Below the pieces are notes generated by a model. The model saw only the letters and a list, made by a program, of their open reading frames with translations. It was not told where the DNA came from and searched no databases. From Fibrella aestuarina BUZ 2 (GTDB lineage: Bacteria > Bacteroidota > Bacteroidia > Cytophagales > Spirosomataceae): a stretch of 64,000 nt of DNA. Within the stretch, counting starts at the first letter, position 1, and every line of letters starts with the position of its first letter. The stretch spans positions 2,076,433 to 2,140,432 of the forward strand of contig NC_020054.1 of the NCBI RefSeq assembly GCF_000331105.1. The letters run 5' to 3'. This document shows positions 6,430 through 16,591 of this stretch, piece by piece. The translations under genes were made by a program, and so were the position numbers.

Positions 6430-7344
6430 ATGCGGTGTGCAGGATTTCTCTGTTTTATTTTTCTGTGTGCAGGCTGCACCCTTAATCGATCGCTGGTGAC
6501 GACGGGAGCGGTTGGTAATTACTGCGAACCGGCCCTGACGTACCGGTATAATGAGCGCTATCGGCCCTTGCCCGCGCTTCCCACTGATACCAGCCTGACT
6601 AATCATCTGTCGGCGCACGACCTGTTGCTGGCCAACGCGGCGGGCATCATTCCGCTGTTGCAGGCCCTGGCCCGACTGCCGCAGCGCGCCAGTCTTCAGA
6701 ATCAGCTCGACCGAGTGATTATTCAACAGCAGATCCAGCAGCGGCTGTTGCAGGTATCGACGGAGATTGCCAGTCTGGCGGCCGAGCTTGATTGTGAAGG
6801 CGAACGGGCCGATCAGCTGGGTACGTTCCTGGATCAGCAAGACCAGAAACGTATCCGCAACCTGACGTTGCTGTCGGTCGTCATTGGGGCGGCGACTACG
6901 GTGGCGACGTCGCTGATTCAGGCCGATGGCGTCGACAAGACAGTGGGCATTGGTGGGGGCCTGGTCAGCGCCGGGCTGGGTGGCGCGGCGGCGTTTTCGT
7001 CGAACAAAGCGGTTCCGTTTCTGCACGAGCGCAACCTGCTGGCCGACATCTGGGCGCCGACGGACCAGTCGGCCACGTACTCGCCATTTATCTGGTACGT
7101 ATTGAATGAAAAGGGCTTCAGCAACACAAAACAAACGTCCATTCGGGCCAATATCCGGCAGCGCTGGCAACGCTACGTGGTGCCGAACACTACAGCCGAG
7201 CAGCAACAGCTTTTTTTCGGAAAAGGAGGAAGGTATCAGGCCGACGACCTGCACACCCGCGCCAACATGTTGAATCAGCTACAGGCCTCGGTGCGGTCGA
7301 TCAATCAGGACCTGCAAAGCCTGCTGAACTACGTCGCCCACTAA
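6430..7344 (+). CDS. Lipoprotein of unknown function
   Basis: The frame is open from 6349, inside the inverted repeat. The ATG at 6430 gives a lipoprotein signal (FLCFIFLCAGC, Cys at residue 14), so it is used, giving 304 residues. Helical, Q- and L-rich segments (residues 70-135) could form a coiled coil. A glycine/alanine-rich hydrophobic stretch follows around residues 148-190 (LLSVVIGAATTVATSL, GGGLVSAGLGGAAAF). The C-terminal third is helical again. I know no family. It is the first gene with chromosome-like composition and lies convergent with the GH95 gene, 36 bases away. Confidence 0.7.
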   Translation: MRCAGFLCFIFLCAGCTLNRSLVTTGAVGNYCEPALTYRYNERYRPLPALPTDTSLTNHLSAHDLLLANAAGIIPLLQALARLPQRASLQNQLDRVIIQQQIQQRLLQVSTEIASLAAELDCEGERADQLGTFLDQQDQKRIRNLTLLSVVIGAATTVATSLIQADGVDKTVGIGGGLVSAGLGGAAAFSSNKAVPFLHERNLLADIWAPTDQSATYSPFIWYVLNEKGFSNTKQTSIRANIRQRWQRYVVPNTTAEQQQLFFGKGGRYQADDLHTRANMLNQLQASVRSINQDLQSLLNYVAH

Positions 7345-7380
7345 ATCCGTAACGTCCGATGGCTCACCCGAAGGCCCGGT

Positions 7381-10005
7381 TCAGAGCGTTCCATTGAGCT
7401 CGTACACCTGCCCTGCGGTGGTCTGAAACGCCTGCACGTAGCCGCCGGGTAGTGGCGTAATCGGGCGCTTTGCTGCGTTGGAAACGAGGGGTTTGCCGGG
7501 GTCGATAAATGAGAACAACGGATTTGGATTGCGGCCCGTCGCTGGCACGGCACTGACCCCCACCACCGTTGCTTTTTGGCTGGTTCGTACCCGGCATACG
7601 CCACCTAGTTCTGACCGAATGGTGGCTTTTCTTAAACGGCTATTCGCCCATTCGATGTCGACGACAAAGCCACCTCGGGCTCTGAGGCCGGTAATTTTGC
7701 CGTTGGGCCAAGCTTTCGGCAGGGCAGGAAGTAATTGAATGTCACCGGCATGACTTTGAACGAGCATCTCGGCAATGCCGGCGGTGGCTCCGAAATTACC
7801 GTCGATCTGGAAAGGTGGGTGCGCATCAAACAGATTGGGGTACAGGCCCCCGCCCACCATCTTCGTGCCGTCTTCCTGCACCAGATGCACCAGATTCGTC
7901 AGCAGCTTGTGGGCCTTGTCGCCGTCTTGCAGGCGGGCATAAACGTTTATCTTCCAGCCCATCGACCAGCCCGTAGCCTTATCGCCCCGGCGTTCCATGG
8001 AGGTGGCAACCGCAGCCGTCAGCTCCGGGGTCGTGTACGGATTGATCTGATTCGACGGGTGAAAGCCATACAGATGGGAGATGTGCCGGTGCTCTTTTTC
8101 GCCATCCTCAAAATCGAATTGCCACTCCTGAAGTTGACCATATTTACCGATCTGGTAGGGCAGCAGTTTGGCCAGCTTGGCCTTTATCTCGTCATAAAGC
8201 GGCTGCTCCGACGTACCCAGTTTATCCGACGCTTCGATAAAACGGGTAAACGACTCGCGGATGATGGCCATATCCATGGTCGGGCCCGGACTCAGCGTCG
8301 ATGTTTGCCCGTTGCCATACACGAAGGCATGCTCCGGCGAGTGGCCAATCGGCGTTACCAGATAGCCATCCTTGTTGGGAATCAGCCAGTCTTTATAAAA
8401 CAGAACGACGCCTTTCAGAAGTGGATAGACGTCCGTTCTCAGGAAGGTTGTATCGCCCCGAAACAGGTAGCGTTCCCAGAAATGGCTTGTCAGCCAGCCC
8501 CCGGCCATCGGCCAGAAGGCACAGTTACAGTAATCGACCGGCTCGGTATGCCGCCAGATGTCGGTGTTATGATGCACGACCCAACCGTTGTTGCCGTACA
8601 TGGCTCTGGCCGTTACGGCCCCGTTTATGGCCAGTTCGCGCACGGCTGTCAAAAACGGTTCGTGGCACTCCGACAGATTGGTGAGTTCGGCGGGCCAGTA
8701 GTTCATCTGGGCGTTTATGTTGACGGTATAGGCGCCGTTCCAGGGCGGAATAACCTTATCGTTCCAGATACCCTGCAGGTTCAGGGGCTGGCCACCGGGG
8801 CGGGAGCCCGCGATCATGAGGTACCGGCCAAACTGGTAGAGCAAGCCAACCAGCGATTGGTCTTTGCCGTTGGCAAACAGCGCAATGCGCTGATCCGTCG
8901 TCCGGGCCGACTGGTCGCTCACCGTCCCGATCTGTAGCTGTGAGCGGCTGAACAGGTGTTGGTAATCGGAGAGATGGGTTTTGGCCAAATCGTCGTACGA
9001 CCGACCAGCTACCGAGGCGAGGTATTTTTGCGTGGAAGCTGCCGGGTTGAGCCCCTGCGTGACCGGGCTCTTATCAAAACCGTTGAAGCTGGTTGCGCAT
9101 GTCAGGACAAGCAGCACCTCACGGGCTCCGCTGATTTTGATGGTCTGGTCGGTAGCCTGAAGGGTGCCACCTTGCTGCGTAGCCCGTAGGCGGGCTTCAA
9201 ACCCCATGCCCCAGCCAGTTGCATCAGCGCCATACAGCACGTCCGAGGCGTTGGGTAAGACCGACCCGTCTTTGGCAAACACCTCAGGGTATTTGTGCTG
9301 ATCGCCTAACTTCTGCACCAGTTTTACGGTGCGCCGCAGCACAAATCCCGGTGCTTTGCCGGCCATGATCAGTTGATCGGCTGACGCTGAATAGCGGGCC
9401 AGGGGCTTGTGAGGCGTTGAAAAACGGATCTCACCGTTTATTGTTTCTTTCCCCTCGGCCAGTAGCCTGATCACAATGACCCGGTCGGGGTAACTGGCAA
9501 AAATTTCCCGCCTGTAGGTGGTATTGGCTACCGTGTACTGAATCTGCGAAATCCCGGTTGACAGGTCGAGCGAACGCCGATACTTCGTAACCGGGCCAGT
9601 ATGGGTAAACGCCATCCATAAATCGCCGAGGGGCTGGTAGTCCTGGTGATTTCGGCCCAGCCAGTCGGCCGCCACGAGGTTCTGCGCTTCCTTGTAGTTG
9701 CCCTGCTTGACCAGCGAGTCAACAGCCTTGAATTTTTTCCGCACATCGATCGCTGTGAACGTACCTGACGGATCGCCCGAATACAACGTGCCTTCGTTCA
9801 GTTGCAGATGCTCCTGTTCGACACCGCCGAAAAGCATGGCTCCCATGTAGCCATTGCCAATCGGCAGGGCTTCGGTCCAGGCGGCGGCGGGTTTGTCGTA
9901 CCATAACGTTAGGTCCTGCCGGTTGGCGCCGGTACGTCTGCCCTGCGCGAGCGCTGCGTTCGTCCAGAGTAAGGCCAGGCTAACAAGAAATGCGTTCATC
10001 AGCAT
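7381..10005 (-). CDS. GH95 alpha-L-fucosidase / galactosidase
   Basis: Secreted glycoside hydrolase of family 95 (874 residues), which removes terminal alpha-1,2-L-fucose, or in some members alpha-L-galactose, from plant or host glycans. The signal peptide ends at ALAQ (about residue 21). The N-terminal beta-sandwich begins [20 protein letters not shown], typical of the family. The catalytic (alpha/alpha)6 domain shows the expected residues: two Asn in [15 protein letters not shown] (N429, N431), Glu in HSPEHAF (E558) and Asp in [14 protein letters not shown] (D735). It is the last gene of the polysaccharide operon, 76 bases after susD, so it is probably induced with it. Fucose versus galactose preference cannot be read from the sequence. 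Confidence 0.92.
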   Translation of the reverse strand: MLMNAFLVSLALLWTNAALAQGRRTGANRQDLTLWYDKPAAAWTEALPIGNGYMGAMLFGGVEQEHLQLNEGTLYSGDPSGTFTAIDVRKKFKAVDSLVKQGNYKEAQNLVAADWLGRNHQDYQPLGDLWMAFTHTGPVTKYRRSLDLSTGISQIQYTVANTTYRREIFASYPDRVIVIRLLAEGKETINGEIRFSTPHKPLARYSASADQLIMAGKAPGFVLRRTVKLVQKLGDQHKYPEVFAKDGSVLPNASDVLYGADATGWGMGFEARLRATQQGGTLQATDQTIKISGAREVLLVLTCATSFNGFDKSPVTQGLNPAASTQKYLASVAGRSYDDLAKTHLSDYQHLFSRSQLQIGTVSDQSARTTDQRIALFANGKDQSLVGLLYQFGRYLMIAGSRPGGQPLNLQGIWNDKVIPPWNGAYTVNINAQMNYWPAELTNLSECHEPFLTAVRELAINGAVTARAMYGNNGWVVHHNTDIWRHTEPVDYCNCAFWPMAGGWLTSHFWERYLFRGDTTFLRTDVYPLLKGVVLFYKDWLIPNKDGYLVTPIGHSPEHAFVYGNGQTSTLSPGPTMDMAIIRESFTRFIEASDKLGTSEQPLYDEIKAKLAKLLPYQIGKYGQLQEWQFDFEDGEKEHRHISHLYGFHPSNQINPYTTPELTAAVATSMERRGDKATGWSMGWKINVYARLQDGDKAHKLLTNLVHLVQEDGTKMVGGGLYPNLFDAHPPFQIDGNFGATAGIAEMLVQSHAGDIQLLPALPKAWPNGKITGLRARGGFVVDIEWANSRLRKATIRSELGGVCRVRTSQKATVVGVSAVPATGRNPNPLFSFIDPGKPLVSNAAKRPITPLPGGYVQAFQTTAGQVYELNGTL

Positions 10006-10080
10006 AAAGAAGAATAAAGAAAGTGAAGCCCGCCCAACACGAGGGTCCGACGGGCTATCGTCACGGTGGGAGGTAAGACG

Positions 10081-11802
10081 TTAATTGTAGCCGGGGTTTT
10101 GTTCCAGAACCGCGTTGACGTTCCGGTTGATTTCGCTGAACGGAATCGGCCACAGGTTGTGATAGGGTTCGATGCTCAAGCCCGCTTTTTCGTTGTATTT
10201 CTTGTTCCGGTCATACAACTTGCCCATGCGGGTGAGCGTCACCATCCGGAACTCTTCCGAATACAGCTCGCGCATCCGCTCATCGAGCAGGAAGTCGATC
10301 GATACGTCGGCGGCAGTAATAGGAGGGGCTTTGGCCCGCGCCCGAACCACGTTCAGGTCGGTAGCAGCACTGGCGTTGTCGCCCTTCCTGATGTACGCTT
10401 CGGCGCGCAGGAAGTAGGTTTCGGGGAGCCGCACCAGGTAATTGTCGCGGAACAGATCACTGCCGTTGATCAGCAACCGGCCACCCAACGGCGACGTAAG
10501 TACGTTGCCCGCCGCATCTTTCTGGAAATACGCATCGGGGAAGTCGCCGGCCGAAATCGTATTCTTCTTCAGAATAGGAAACCAGTAGCGAATGGTGTCG
10601 ATAAAGCCGGTGGCTTTTGCCTTGTAGCCGTCTTTCACGTACCATTTGCCGTAATCAGGCGAGGTGGTGGGTACGCCATCGATCTGAAAATCCCGAATGA
10701 TGTTATACTCCGAATTGCGGATATCGTCGCGGCCACTGCTCGCCCACATGCCATACAGCACAAAAGAAGTGGGCCGCATCCAGCCGATCCCGCGCCCGCT
10801 CCATTTTTCGTTCGGTCCCTTCACGGCGCTGACGCTCTTACCATCCACCGACGAGCGGATCGTTACGTTCTGTATCCCCGACATAACGGCCCACTGCTGG
10901 GCATCGCGCTGGGCAGAGGCCGGGTTGAGGTAGTCGGATTGAATGATGTACAGCCCTTCCCGGTTGCCACTGGTCCGGTTCTGGTTGCCCAGTTCGAACA
11001 GATCGCGGTAGACGTCCCCCGGCTTATCCTTACGCGTGCCGAAGCGGGCGGTCATCAGACTGACGCCGGGATAACTGATAACCTGCGTGGCGGCGGCAAT
11101 AGCCTCGTCGTAGGCTTTCAGGGAAATGTTCACCTCGGCCAGTATGTGCTGGGCAATCTGTTTGTTGACGGCCCCGTCTTTCGCCACGTCGATGTTGGGC
11201 AGCGAGGCAATGGCTTCGGTCAGGTCTGCTTTGCACTGGGCATACACCTGATCGCGGGTAGCGCGCACCAGATCCCGGCGCGGTGTGGCAATTTCTTCCG
11301 TTATCAGCGGCACGCCCCCATACAGATTGGCGAGCATGTTATAGCCCCACGCCCGGAAAAACAGGCCCTGCGCTCTGAATATTTTTTTGTCCGCTTCCGA
11401 CAGTTTGCCAGCCGTAGCCGAGCGGTTGATCACGACGTTGGCGTTGGCGATGATCTGATAGACATTCTGCCAGATAACCTGGGGTACGTTGTAGGTAGGG
11501 ACCATCGTATTCTTGTAGTCGTTCAGCTTTACGGCGGGCTGATAATCGGTTCCGTTTACGGCGAAGTCGGTCGCGTAGCGCAACGCGAAATACGAATCGA
11601 GGTCGATACCTCCAAAGGCAATGGCGCGCAGTCGATTGTGCAGGTAGTTGATCGACAGCTGGAACTGCGCGCTGGTTTCCAGTGAGTTGTCAGGCGAGTA
11701 AAAGTCCAGTGGTTCCTCTTTGAGGAAGGTGTCTTCGTTACACGACATGACCAGGCTCATACCCACGAGCAGGGTCATGCAATAGGTGAGTAATTTTTTC
11801 AT
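10081..11802 (-). CDS. SusD/RagB-family glycan-binding lipoprotein
   Basis: Outer-surface lipoprotein of 573 residues that binds oligosaccharide and covers the SusC transporter as a lid. The lipobox is LVMSC (Cys about 21). The family pattern follows: a helical TPR-like N-terminal half (NYLHNRLRAIAFGGI, IIANANVVINRS, RAQGLFFRAWGYNMLANLYGGVPL) and a C-terminal part with LVRLPETYFLRAEAYIRKGD and FLLDERMRELYSEEFRM. It ends PFSEINRNVNAVLEQNPGYN, as SusD proteins typically do. It lies 13 bases downstream of susC, so the pair is co-transcribed. Ligand is unknown, but adjacent enzymes suggest a fucose- or rhamnose-bearing glycan. Confidence 0.95.
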   Translation of the reverse strand: MKKLLTYCMTLLVGMSLVMSCNEDTFLKEEPLDFYSPDNSLETSAQFQLSINYLHNRLRAIAFGGIDLDSYFALRYATDFAVNGTDYQPAVKLNDYKNTMVPTYNVPQVIWQNVYQIIANANVVINRSATAGKLSEADKKIFRAQGLFFRAWGYNMLANLYGGVPLITEEIATPRRDLVRATRDQVYAQCKADLTEAIASLPNIDVAKDGAVNKQIAQHILAEVNISLKAYDEAIAAATQVISYPGVSLMTARFGTRKDKPGDVYRDLFELGNQNRTSGNREGLYIIQSDYLNPASAQRDAQQWAVMSGIQNVTIRSSVDGKSVSAVKGPNEKWSGRGIGWMRPTSFVLYGMWASSGRDDIRNSEYNIIRDFQIDGVPTTSPDYGKWYVKDGYKAKATGFIDTIRYWFPILKKNTISAGDFPDAYFQKDAAGNVLTSPLGGRLLINGSDLFRDNYLVRLPETYFLRAEAYIRKGDNASAATDLNVVRARAKAPPITAADVSIDFLLDERMRELYSEEFRMVTLTRMGKLYDRNKKYNEKAGLSIEPYHNLWPIPFSEINRNVNAVLEQNPGYN

Positions 11803-11815
11803 CGCAGTGAAGAGG

Positions 11816-14800
11816 TTAAAATTCGATGTTCAGCCCAGCCGTGTAATTCCGCAGGAGGGGGTAGGCCGACCGGTCCAGGCCCGTACCGGTTTCAGGGTCC
11901 CAGCCGTCCCAGTCGGTCAGGGTGACCAGGTTTTTGCCGTTCAGGAATAACTTGACCCGGTTGAGCTTCATTCTCTGAGTCAGCGTCTGCGGTAGATTGT
12001 AGGACAGCGTCACGTTCTGAAGCCGAACGAAATTGCGCTGAACGTAGGGCGAGAAGGTTTCGCCCAGCGCCACGGTGTAGTAGCCAATCTGCCGGTAGCG
12101 GGCGTTTGGCTTTTCGGGCGTCCAGTAATCGAATTTGAAAATATTACCATTCGATATGTTGTCCGGGTTGGGCAGCGCATTACCCGGCTGGCCGTAATAA
12201 TACTTGCTGCCCCCCTGGATGGAGTTGATAAAGAAGCTGAATTCCCAGGCTTTGTACCGGAAACTATTCTGAATGCTGAATCGGTAGGAGGGGTCGGTGT
12301 AACCCAGAATCTTACGGTCGGCGGCGGCCGTGTAGGCACCGTCGCCGTTCAGGTCTTCCACTTTATAGGTGCCGTAGGTAAAGCCGGCGGGAATCCGGTT
12401 GGCCTCGGCATCGGCCACCTGCCACATGCCGATGATGTTGAAATCGTAGGCGACCCCATACGGCTGGTTGATGAATATCTTGGACGAAACCAGATCATCC
12501 TCAACCCCGTCTTTGTTGGCGTCGATCCCCAGAATGCTGACAACCTTGTTGCGGTTGCGGGCAAAATTGACCGTCATGTCCCAGGTGAAATCAGGCCGTT
12601 CGATGGGGCGACCCGAGAGGGTGAGCTCCTGCCCCGTATTGCGCAGCTTACCGATGTTGGCGGGCGTGCTGGTCAGGCCGTTGGCAACCGGCAGGTCCAC
12701 GTTGAAGAGGAGGTTGTAGGTGTTGGAAATATAGGTGTTGAAACTACCCGACAGCCGGTTCTTGAAGAGGGCAAAATCCAGCCCGAAGTTGGCGGCCTGG
12801 GTCGATTCCCATTTCAGATCACTATTGGCCAGCGCACTCAAAAATTGACCCTGCTGGGCTGCGCCCCCATCGCCATACAAATACCCGTTGCCTACATTGG
12901 CGGTCATCTTGGCCAGCGTCTGGTAGCGGCCCAGCGTTCGGTTGCCACTAACTCCGTACGAAGCCCGCAGTTTCAGCTCATTCAGCACCGAAATCTTGTC
13001 TTTCAGGAACCCCTCTTCGCTCAGTGCCCACGCCATAGCCAGTGAGGGAAATACCCCAAACTTATTGGTTTCGCTGAAGCCGGAGAACCCGTCCCGGCGC
13101 ACGGTGCCCGTAACGACGTATTTGTCCCTGAACGAGTAAATCAGGCGGGCCATCGAATACAGGCTGGCTTCCTTCCAGGCGTTTGACGTAGTCGATTGCA
13201 GACCAGCCTGGCCGGCGTCCAGCTTGTTGTACCCCAGTACATCGTTGGTGAAGAACGCTGCATACGCGTTTGTGCTTTCGAAGGTACGTCGCTCGGTGCC
13301 GTACAGCAGCGTGGCATTGACCGCGTGCGGGCCGAACGAGTTCTGGTACGTGACGATATTGTCCAGCGTGGCCAGGTACTGACTTGAATTCAGTTTGGCC
13401 GCTTCGCCGTTGAAATTCTGGGCAAACGAACTGAAGTTATAGGTTTTACCGTCGATTAGATTTTGGGAGAAGTTCAGTCGGTAACTCAGCCCCTTCACAA
13501 ACGGGATACTGATGTCGGCGAAGAGCAGGCCGAAAAGGGTGCTGCGTTTTTCCAGATTCTGCTGCCCAATCTGAAGCAGCGGGTTGACCCGGGCGTTATC
13601 CGGCATACGGAGCAGCGCCCCGGTGGCATCGTAGGGCGATAGTTGCGGCACTTCATACTGTACATCATCGAGGCTGGGGGCCGCGCCCGAATAGTCGCTT
13701 AGGCCGTAAAACGACTGAAGGCCTACCTTCATCCAGTTGGTCACTTTCGAGTCCAGGTTGACCCGGAAGTTGTAGCGTTGGTAATCGTCGTTCTTGACAA
13801 CGTTTTGTTGCTTCGTATACCCCAGCGAGAAAAAGTAGGAACTTTGTTCGGTGCGTCCGCTGATGCTCAGGTCATGGTTCATGATGAACGGCCGTCTGTT
13901 GGTCAGCAACTCCCACCAGTTGGTATCGGTGCCGTTCTGAATACCCGCCAGAACCTGGGGCGATACGAATTTGGTGACATCCCAGGTCGGATTCTCCTGC
14001 GTAAGGCCAGACCCGGTGCGGCTCAGCGATATGTAGCGGTCGGCTTTCTTTTGCAGGAAACCAGCGGCATTATCGGGCAACATGGCTTTGTTCGTGATTT
14101 CCTGTAGGGAGTAGGAGCCGCTGTATTCAACGGTGGGTTTCTTGGTACCTTTTCCGGTTTTTGACGTAATCAGGATTACCCCATTCGCTGCCTGCGAACC
14201 GTATACGGCTGCGGCACTGGCATCTTTCAGAATATCGACGGACGCAATATCATTCGGGTTGATGTCGACGATGCTACCCCGGTAGATGATTCCGTCCAGC
14301 ACGATGAGCGGCGCCGTACTGCCTGAGATGGAGTTGCGCCCCCGAATGCTGATGGTGGGATCCTGTCCGGCCTGCGTGGTGGCCCCCACATTTAACCCCG
14401 GTACCGAGCCTTGCAGCGATTGGAGCAGGCTCACGTTGGGGGCTTCCTTGAAGGCGTTGAGGTCGGCTCGGGCTACGGCCCCGGTAATGTCGCGCTTCTT
14501 GGCTGTACCGTAGCCAATGACCACCACTTCATCAAGTGATTTATCGTCCAGCTTGAGGGCAATGTTGAGCGCCGTCCGGTTGCCTACGGTTAGTTCCTGG
14601 GGTACGTAGCCCACGAATGAAAAAATAAGGACGGCGTCGGCGTCGGGTACGTTGATCGAAAAGGTGCCGTCGCCCAGGGTGTTCGTACCCCGGGTAGTGC
14701 CTTTGATCACGATGCTTACCCCGGGTAGCTTTTCGCCTTTCTCATCGACAACGGTGCCGGTCACCGTGATGTCGGCGGGCTTGGTGCCGAGCTTATCGTC

Positions 14801-15208
14801 ATTGGTCTGGTTTACCGGGCTGCGGCTCTCGGTTGCACTACCGGTGGGGGCTGGGTTCAGTACCACCTCGTCGGCATCGACCCGGTACTCGATTTTCAGC
14901 GGCACCAGCAGTTCGTTCAGGACGTTGCCCAGGGGCTGATTGCTTACGTTGATGGATACCTTTCGCTCCCCCCGAATCAGCGCTGAACTGTATGTAAACC
15001 GAACGTTAGTTTGCTTACTCAGTTGAGAGAGTACCGTTTTGATCGGCAGGTTCGTCAGTTGTAGGGTGACTTTACGGTTCAGGAGTTCTTGAGCGTGGGC
15101 ATCGTAGGCTTTGGAAATACCCACGAATACCAGTGCAATCAAAAGCTGATATACGGTTCTTCGCATGACCAGGTACGGTAGCCTGTACGATTTTGATAGA
15201 AGTTGCAT
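11816..15208 (-). CDS. SusC/RagA TonB-dependent receptor with STN domain
   Basis: Outer-membrane importer of oligosaccharides, 1130 residues, powered by TonB. Domain order: signal region (to about 40), STN signalling domain (about 44-115, VTLQLTNLPIKTVLSQLSKQ), a carboxypeptidase-regulatory-like beta domain (about 147-222, VTGTVVDEKGEKLPGVSIVI), plug (about 228-350, LDEVVVIGYG ... LIVLDGI) and a beta-barrel ending GLNIEF. The STN domain, together with the upstream FecR and sigma factor, points to cell-surface signalling: substrate binding would release the sigma factor. The start at 15208 has an alternative at the inner MRRTVYQLL. It is followed 13 bases later by susD. Confidence 0.95.
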   Translation of the reverse strand: MQLLSKSYRLPYLVMRRTVYQLLIALVFVGISKAYDAHAQELLNRKVTLQLTNLPIKTVLSQLSKQTNVRFTYSSALIRGERKVSINVSNQPLGNVLNELLVPLKIEYRVDADEVVLNPAPTGSATESRSPVNQTNDDKLGTKPADITVTGTVVDEKGEKLPGVSIVIKGTTRGTNTLGDGTFSINVPDADAVLIFSFVGYVPQELTVGNRTALNIALKLDDKSLDEVVVIGYGTAKKRDITGAVARADLNAFKEAPNVSLLQSLQGSVPGLNVGATTQAGQDPTISIRGRNSISGSTAPLIVLDGIIYRGSIVDINPNDIASVDILKDASAAAVYGSQAANGVILITSKTGKGTKKPTVEYSGSYSLQEITNKAMLPDNAAGFLQKKADRYISLSRTGSGLTQENPTWDVTKFVSPQVLAGIQNGTDTNWWELLTNRRPFIMNHDLSISGRTEQSSYFFSLGYTKQQNVVKNDDYQRYNFRVNLDSKVTNWMKVGLQSFYGLSDYSGAAPSLDDVQYEVPQLSPYDATGALLRMPDNARVNPLLQIGQQNLEKRSTLFGLLFADISIPFVKGLSYRLNFSQNLIDGKTYNFSSFAQNFNGEAAKLNSSQYLATLDNIVTYQNSFGPHAVNATLLYGTERRTFESTNAYAAFFTNDVLGYNKLDAGQAGLQSTTSNAWKEASLYSMARLIYSFRDKYVVTGTVRRDGFSGFSETNKFGVFPSLAMAWALSEEGFLKDKISVLNELKLRASYGVSGNRTLGRYQTLAKMTANVGNGYLYGDGGAAQQGQFLSALANSDLKWESTQAANFGLDFALFKNRLSGSFNTYISNTYNLLFNVDLPVANGLTSTPANIGKLRNTGQELTLSGRPIERPDFTWDMTVNFARNRNKVVSILGIDANKDGVEDDLVSSKIFINQPYGVAYDFNIIGMWQVADAEANRIPAGFTYGTYKVEDLNGDGAYTAAADRKILGYTDPSYRFSIQNSFRYKAWEFSFFINSIQGGSKYYYGQPGNALPNPDNISNGNIFKFDYWTPEKPNARYRQIGYYTVALGETFSPYVQRNFVRLQNVTLSYNLPQTLTQRMKLNRVKLFLNGKNLVTLTDWDGWDPETGTGLDRSAYPLLRNYTAGLNIEF

Positions 15209-15298
15209 ACATTCACTTGTTTTTGTTCGGTTTGTAAGGGCAAAAGCTCCCCGTGCCTCAGCAGTGAGGCCATTGATCAGCGGCGGAACGTGTTATGA

Positions 15299-15331
15299 GC
15301 CGGTAATGCTGGAACCATTACCGGCTTTTTT
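15299..15331 (+). terminator. Intrinsic terminator pointing against susC (antisense direction)
   Basis: A perfect 10-bp stem (GCCGGTAATG ... CATTACCGGC) with a 7-base loop is followed directly by six T on the + strand. All genes here are on the minus strand, so the terminator faces the wrong way for them. Read on the minus strand it has no T-run. A second small hairpin (GCCTCA / TGAGGC, about 15256-15271) lies between it and susC. It would end a + strand transcript starting opposite the 5' end of susC. Confidence 0.7.
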
Positions 15332-15368
15332 GGCAATAGACGCAGGGTGTTACATAGGCAGCTAGCGG

Positions 15369-16496
15369 TTAGGAAGTACAGCCGGTGCTGGTGATGATCA
15401 GTTGCCCGTCTACGACTTCGTAGGAGGCGCCAATCGCCCGGCATATGCGGTCAAGACGCTGATAAAGCCCTTCGTTGGCTGACAAGGTTGTTGTGATCGG
15501 GCACTGGCTCAGGAGTTGCGCATCAAACACGATATCCAGCCCGTACTGCTTTTCCAGGATAGCCAGTACATCTGAGACAGGCTTGTCGTCGAAACTTAAC
15601 GGCTGAGTAACCGAAGAAACGGGAACTGGCTGCTCAATCAGGTCTTTGGCCAGTTGTTCGGTTGTTCGCTCGAACGTGGCCCGTTGGTTGGGCGTCAGCA
15701 CCACCCCAGCTACCTGCGACGTGGCGGCCTGATCCATCCGGTCGAAATTGCGACGGGCAAACACCGATACCCGGCCCGTTCGAACAATCACCCGAACCGT
15801 TTTATCCTGGTCGTAGGCCTGTACGTGAAAGCTCGTACCGACCACTTTCGTTACGGTGCCGCCGGCGAATACGAGGAAAGGCCGGGCTGGATTCTTCGTG
15901 ACGTTAAAAAAGGCTTCGCCCTGTAGGTCAACCTCGCGCCTGTTGGCGGCAAACGATTTGGCGTAACGCAACCGGCTGCCGGGCTGGAGTTGTACCGAAC
16001 TGCCGTCGCTCAGCGTGATGGTTACAGGGTGAGCGGTAGTATTTACCGCTTCGTGCTGACTGGCCTGGTCCATAGAAGCCGTTGGCGACAACTGGCCGGC
16101 GATGGGGGCGGTTGTGTCGGTTTGGGTAAACCACCAGCCTGCGCTCAGTACCAGGGCCACGCCCGCCGCCACGGCCCAGCGCTGCCAGGATGGTGTATGC
16201 CGGATGATACGCCCAACGGGGATGGGTTCCGTGGTTTCCTGCTCGATGCGGCTGCGTAAGTGTTGCCAGATCGCCTCCAGCTGGTCGGCGTCGGCCACAG
16301 AGAGTGCCCCGGGATCGGTGGCCCGGCTTAGCTGTTGCAGCAAATGAATGGCCCTTACTACGATGGCAACTAGCTGAGGGTTTTCCTGGAGTAGGCCTAT
16401 CCAGAACTGATCCGTTGCCGGGTTGGGTTGCATGACCCATTGTCGGAAGGCAGAATCGGCCGCTAAGTCTTCCGCATTATAGTTGGTATAGTCCAT
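15369..16496 (-). CDS. FecR-family anti-sigma factor
   Basis: Inner-membrane anti-sigma protein of 375 residues. The N-terminal cytoplasmic part (to about 100) would bind the sigma factor. One membrane helix lies at about 108-127 (WAVAAGVALVLSAGWWF). The periplasmic FecR domain follows (TITLSDGSSVQLQPGSRLRY, VDLQGEAFFNVTKNPARPF), and then a C-terminal DUF4974-like domain (SFDDKPVSDVLAILEKQYGL) that meets the STN domain of the receptor. It is encoded between the sigma gene and susC, the usual order for this regulatory module. It is predicted to hold the sigma factor inactive until the SusC partner signals ligand binding. Confidence 0.93.
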   Translation of the reverse strand: MDYTNYNAEDLAADSAFRQWVMQPNPATDQFWIGLLQENPQLVAIVVRAIHLLQQLSRATDPGALSVADADQLEAIWQHLRSRIEQETTEPIPVGRIIRHTPSWQRWAVAAGVALVLSAGWWFTQTDTTAPIAGQLSPTASMDQASQHEAVNTTAHPVTITLSDGSSVQLQPGSRLRYAKSFAANRREVDLQGEAFFNVTKNPARPFLVFAGGTVTKVVGTSFHVQAYDQDKTVRVIVRTGRVSVFARRNFDRMDQAATSQVAGVVLTPNQRATFERTTEQLAKDLIEQPVPVSSVTQPLSFDDKPVSDVLAILEKQYGLDIVFDAQLLSQCPITTTLSANEGLYQRLDRICRAIGASYEVVDGQLIITSTGCTS

Positions 16497-16591
16497 TCTG
16501 AATCTCGTCTCGAAGGCAAGAGAAGGACTGTATCGGTTTTAACTCATTATTTCTAAAAATAATTTTATAAATGACGCCGGGTTGGATCGAC

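Noticed and set aside
7735..8937. 400-codon + strand frame opposite the GH95 gene
   Set aside because: GC-rich antisense shadow of a clear enzyme gene; composition and lack of a domain argue against coding.
10066..11685. 539-codon + strand frame opposite susD
   Set aside because: Antisense shadow; susD is unambiguous on the minus strand.
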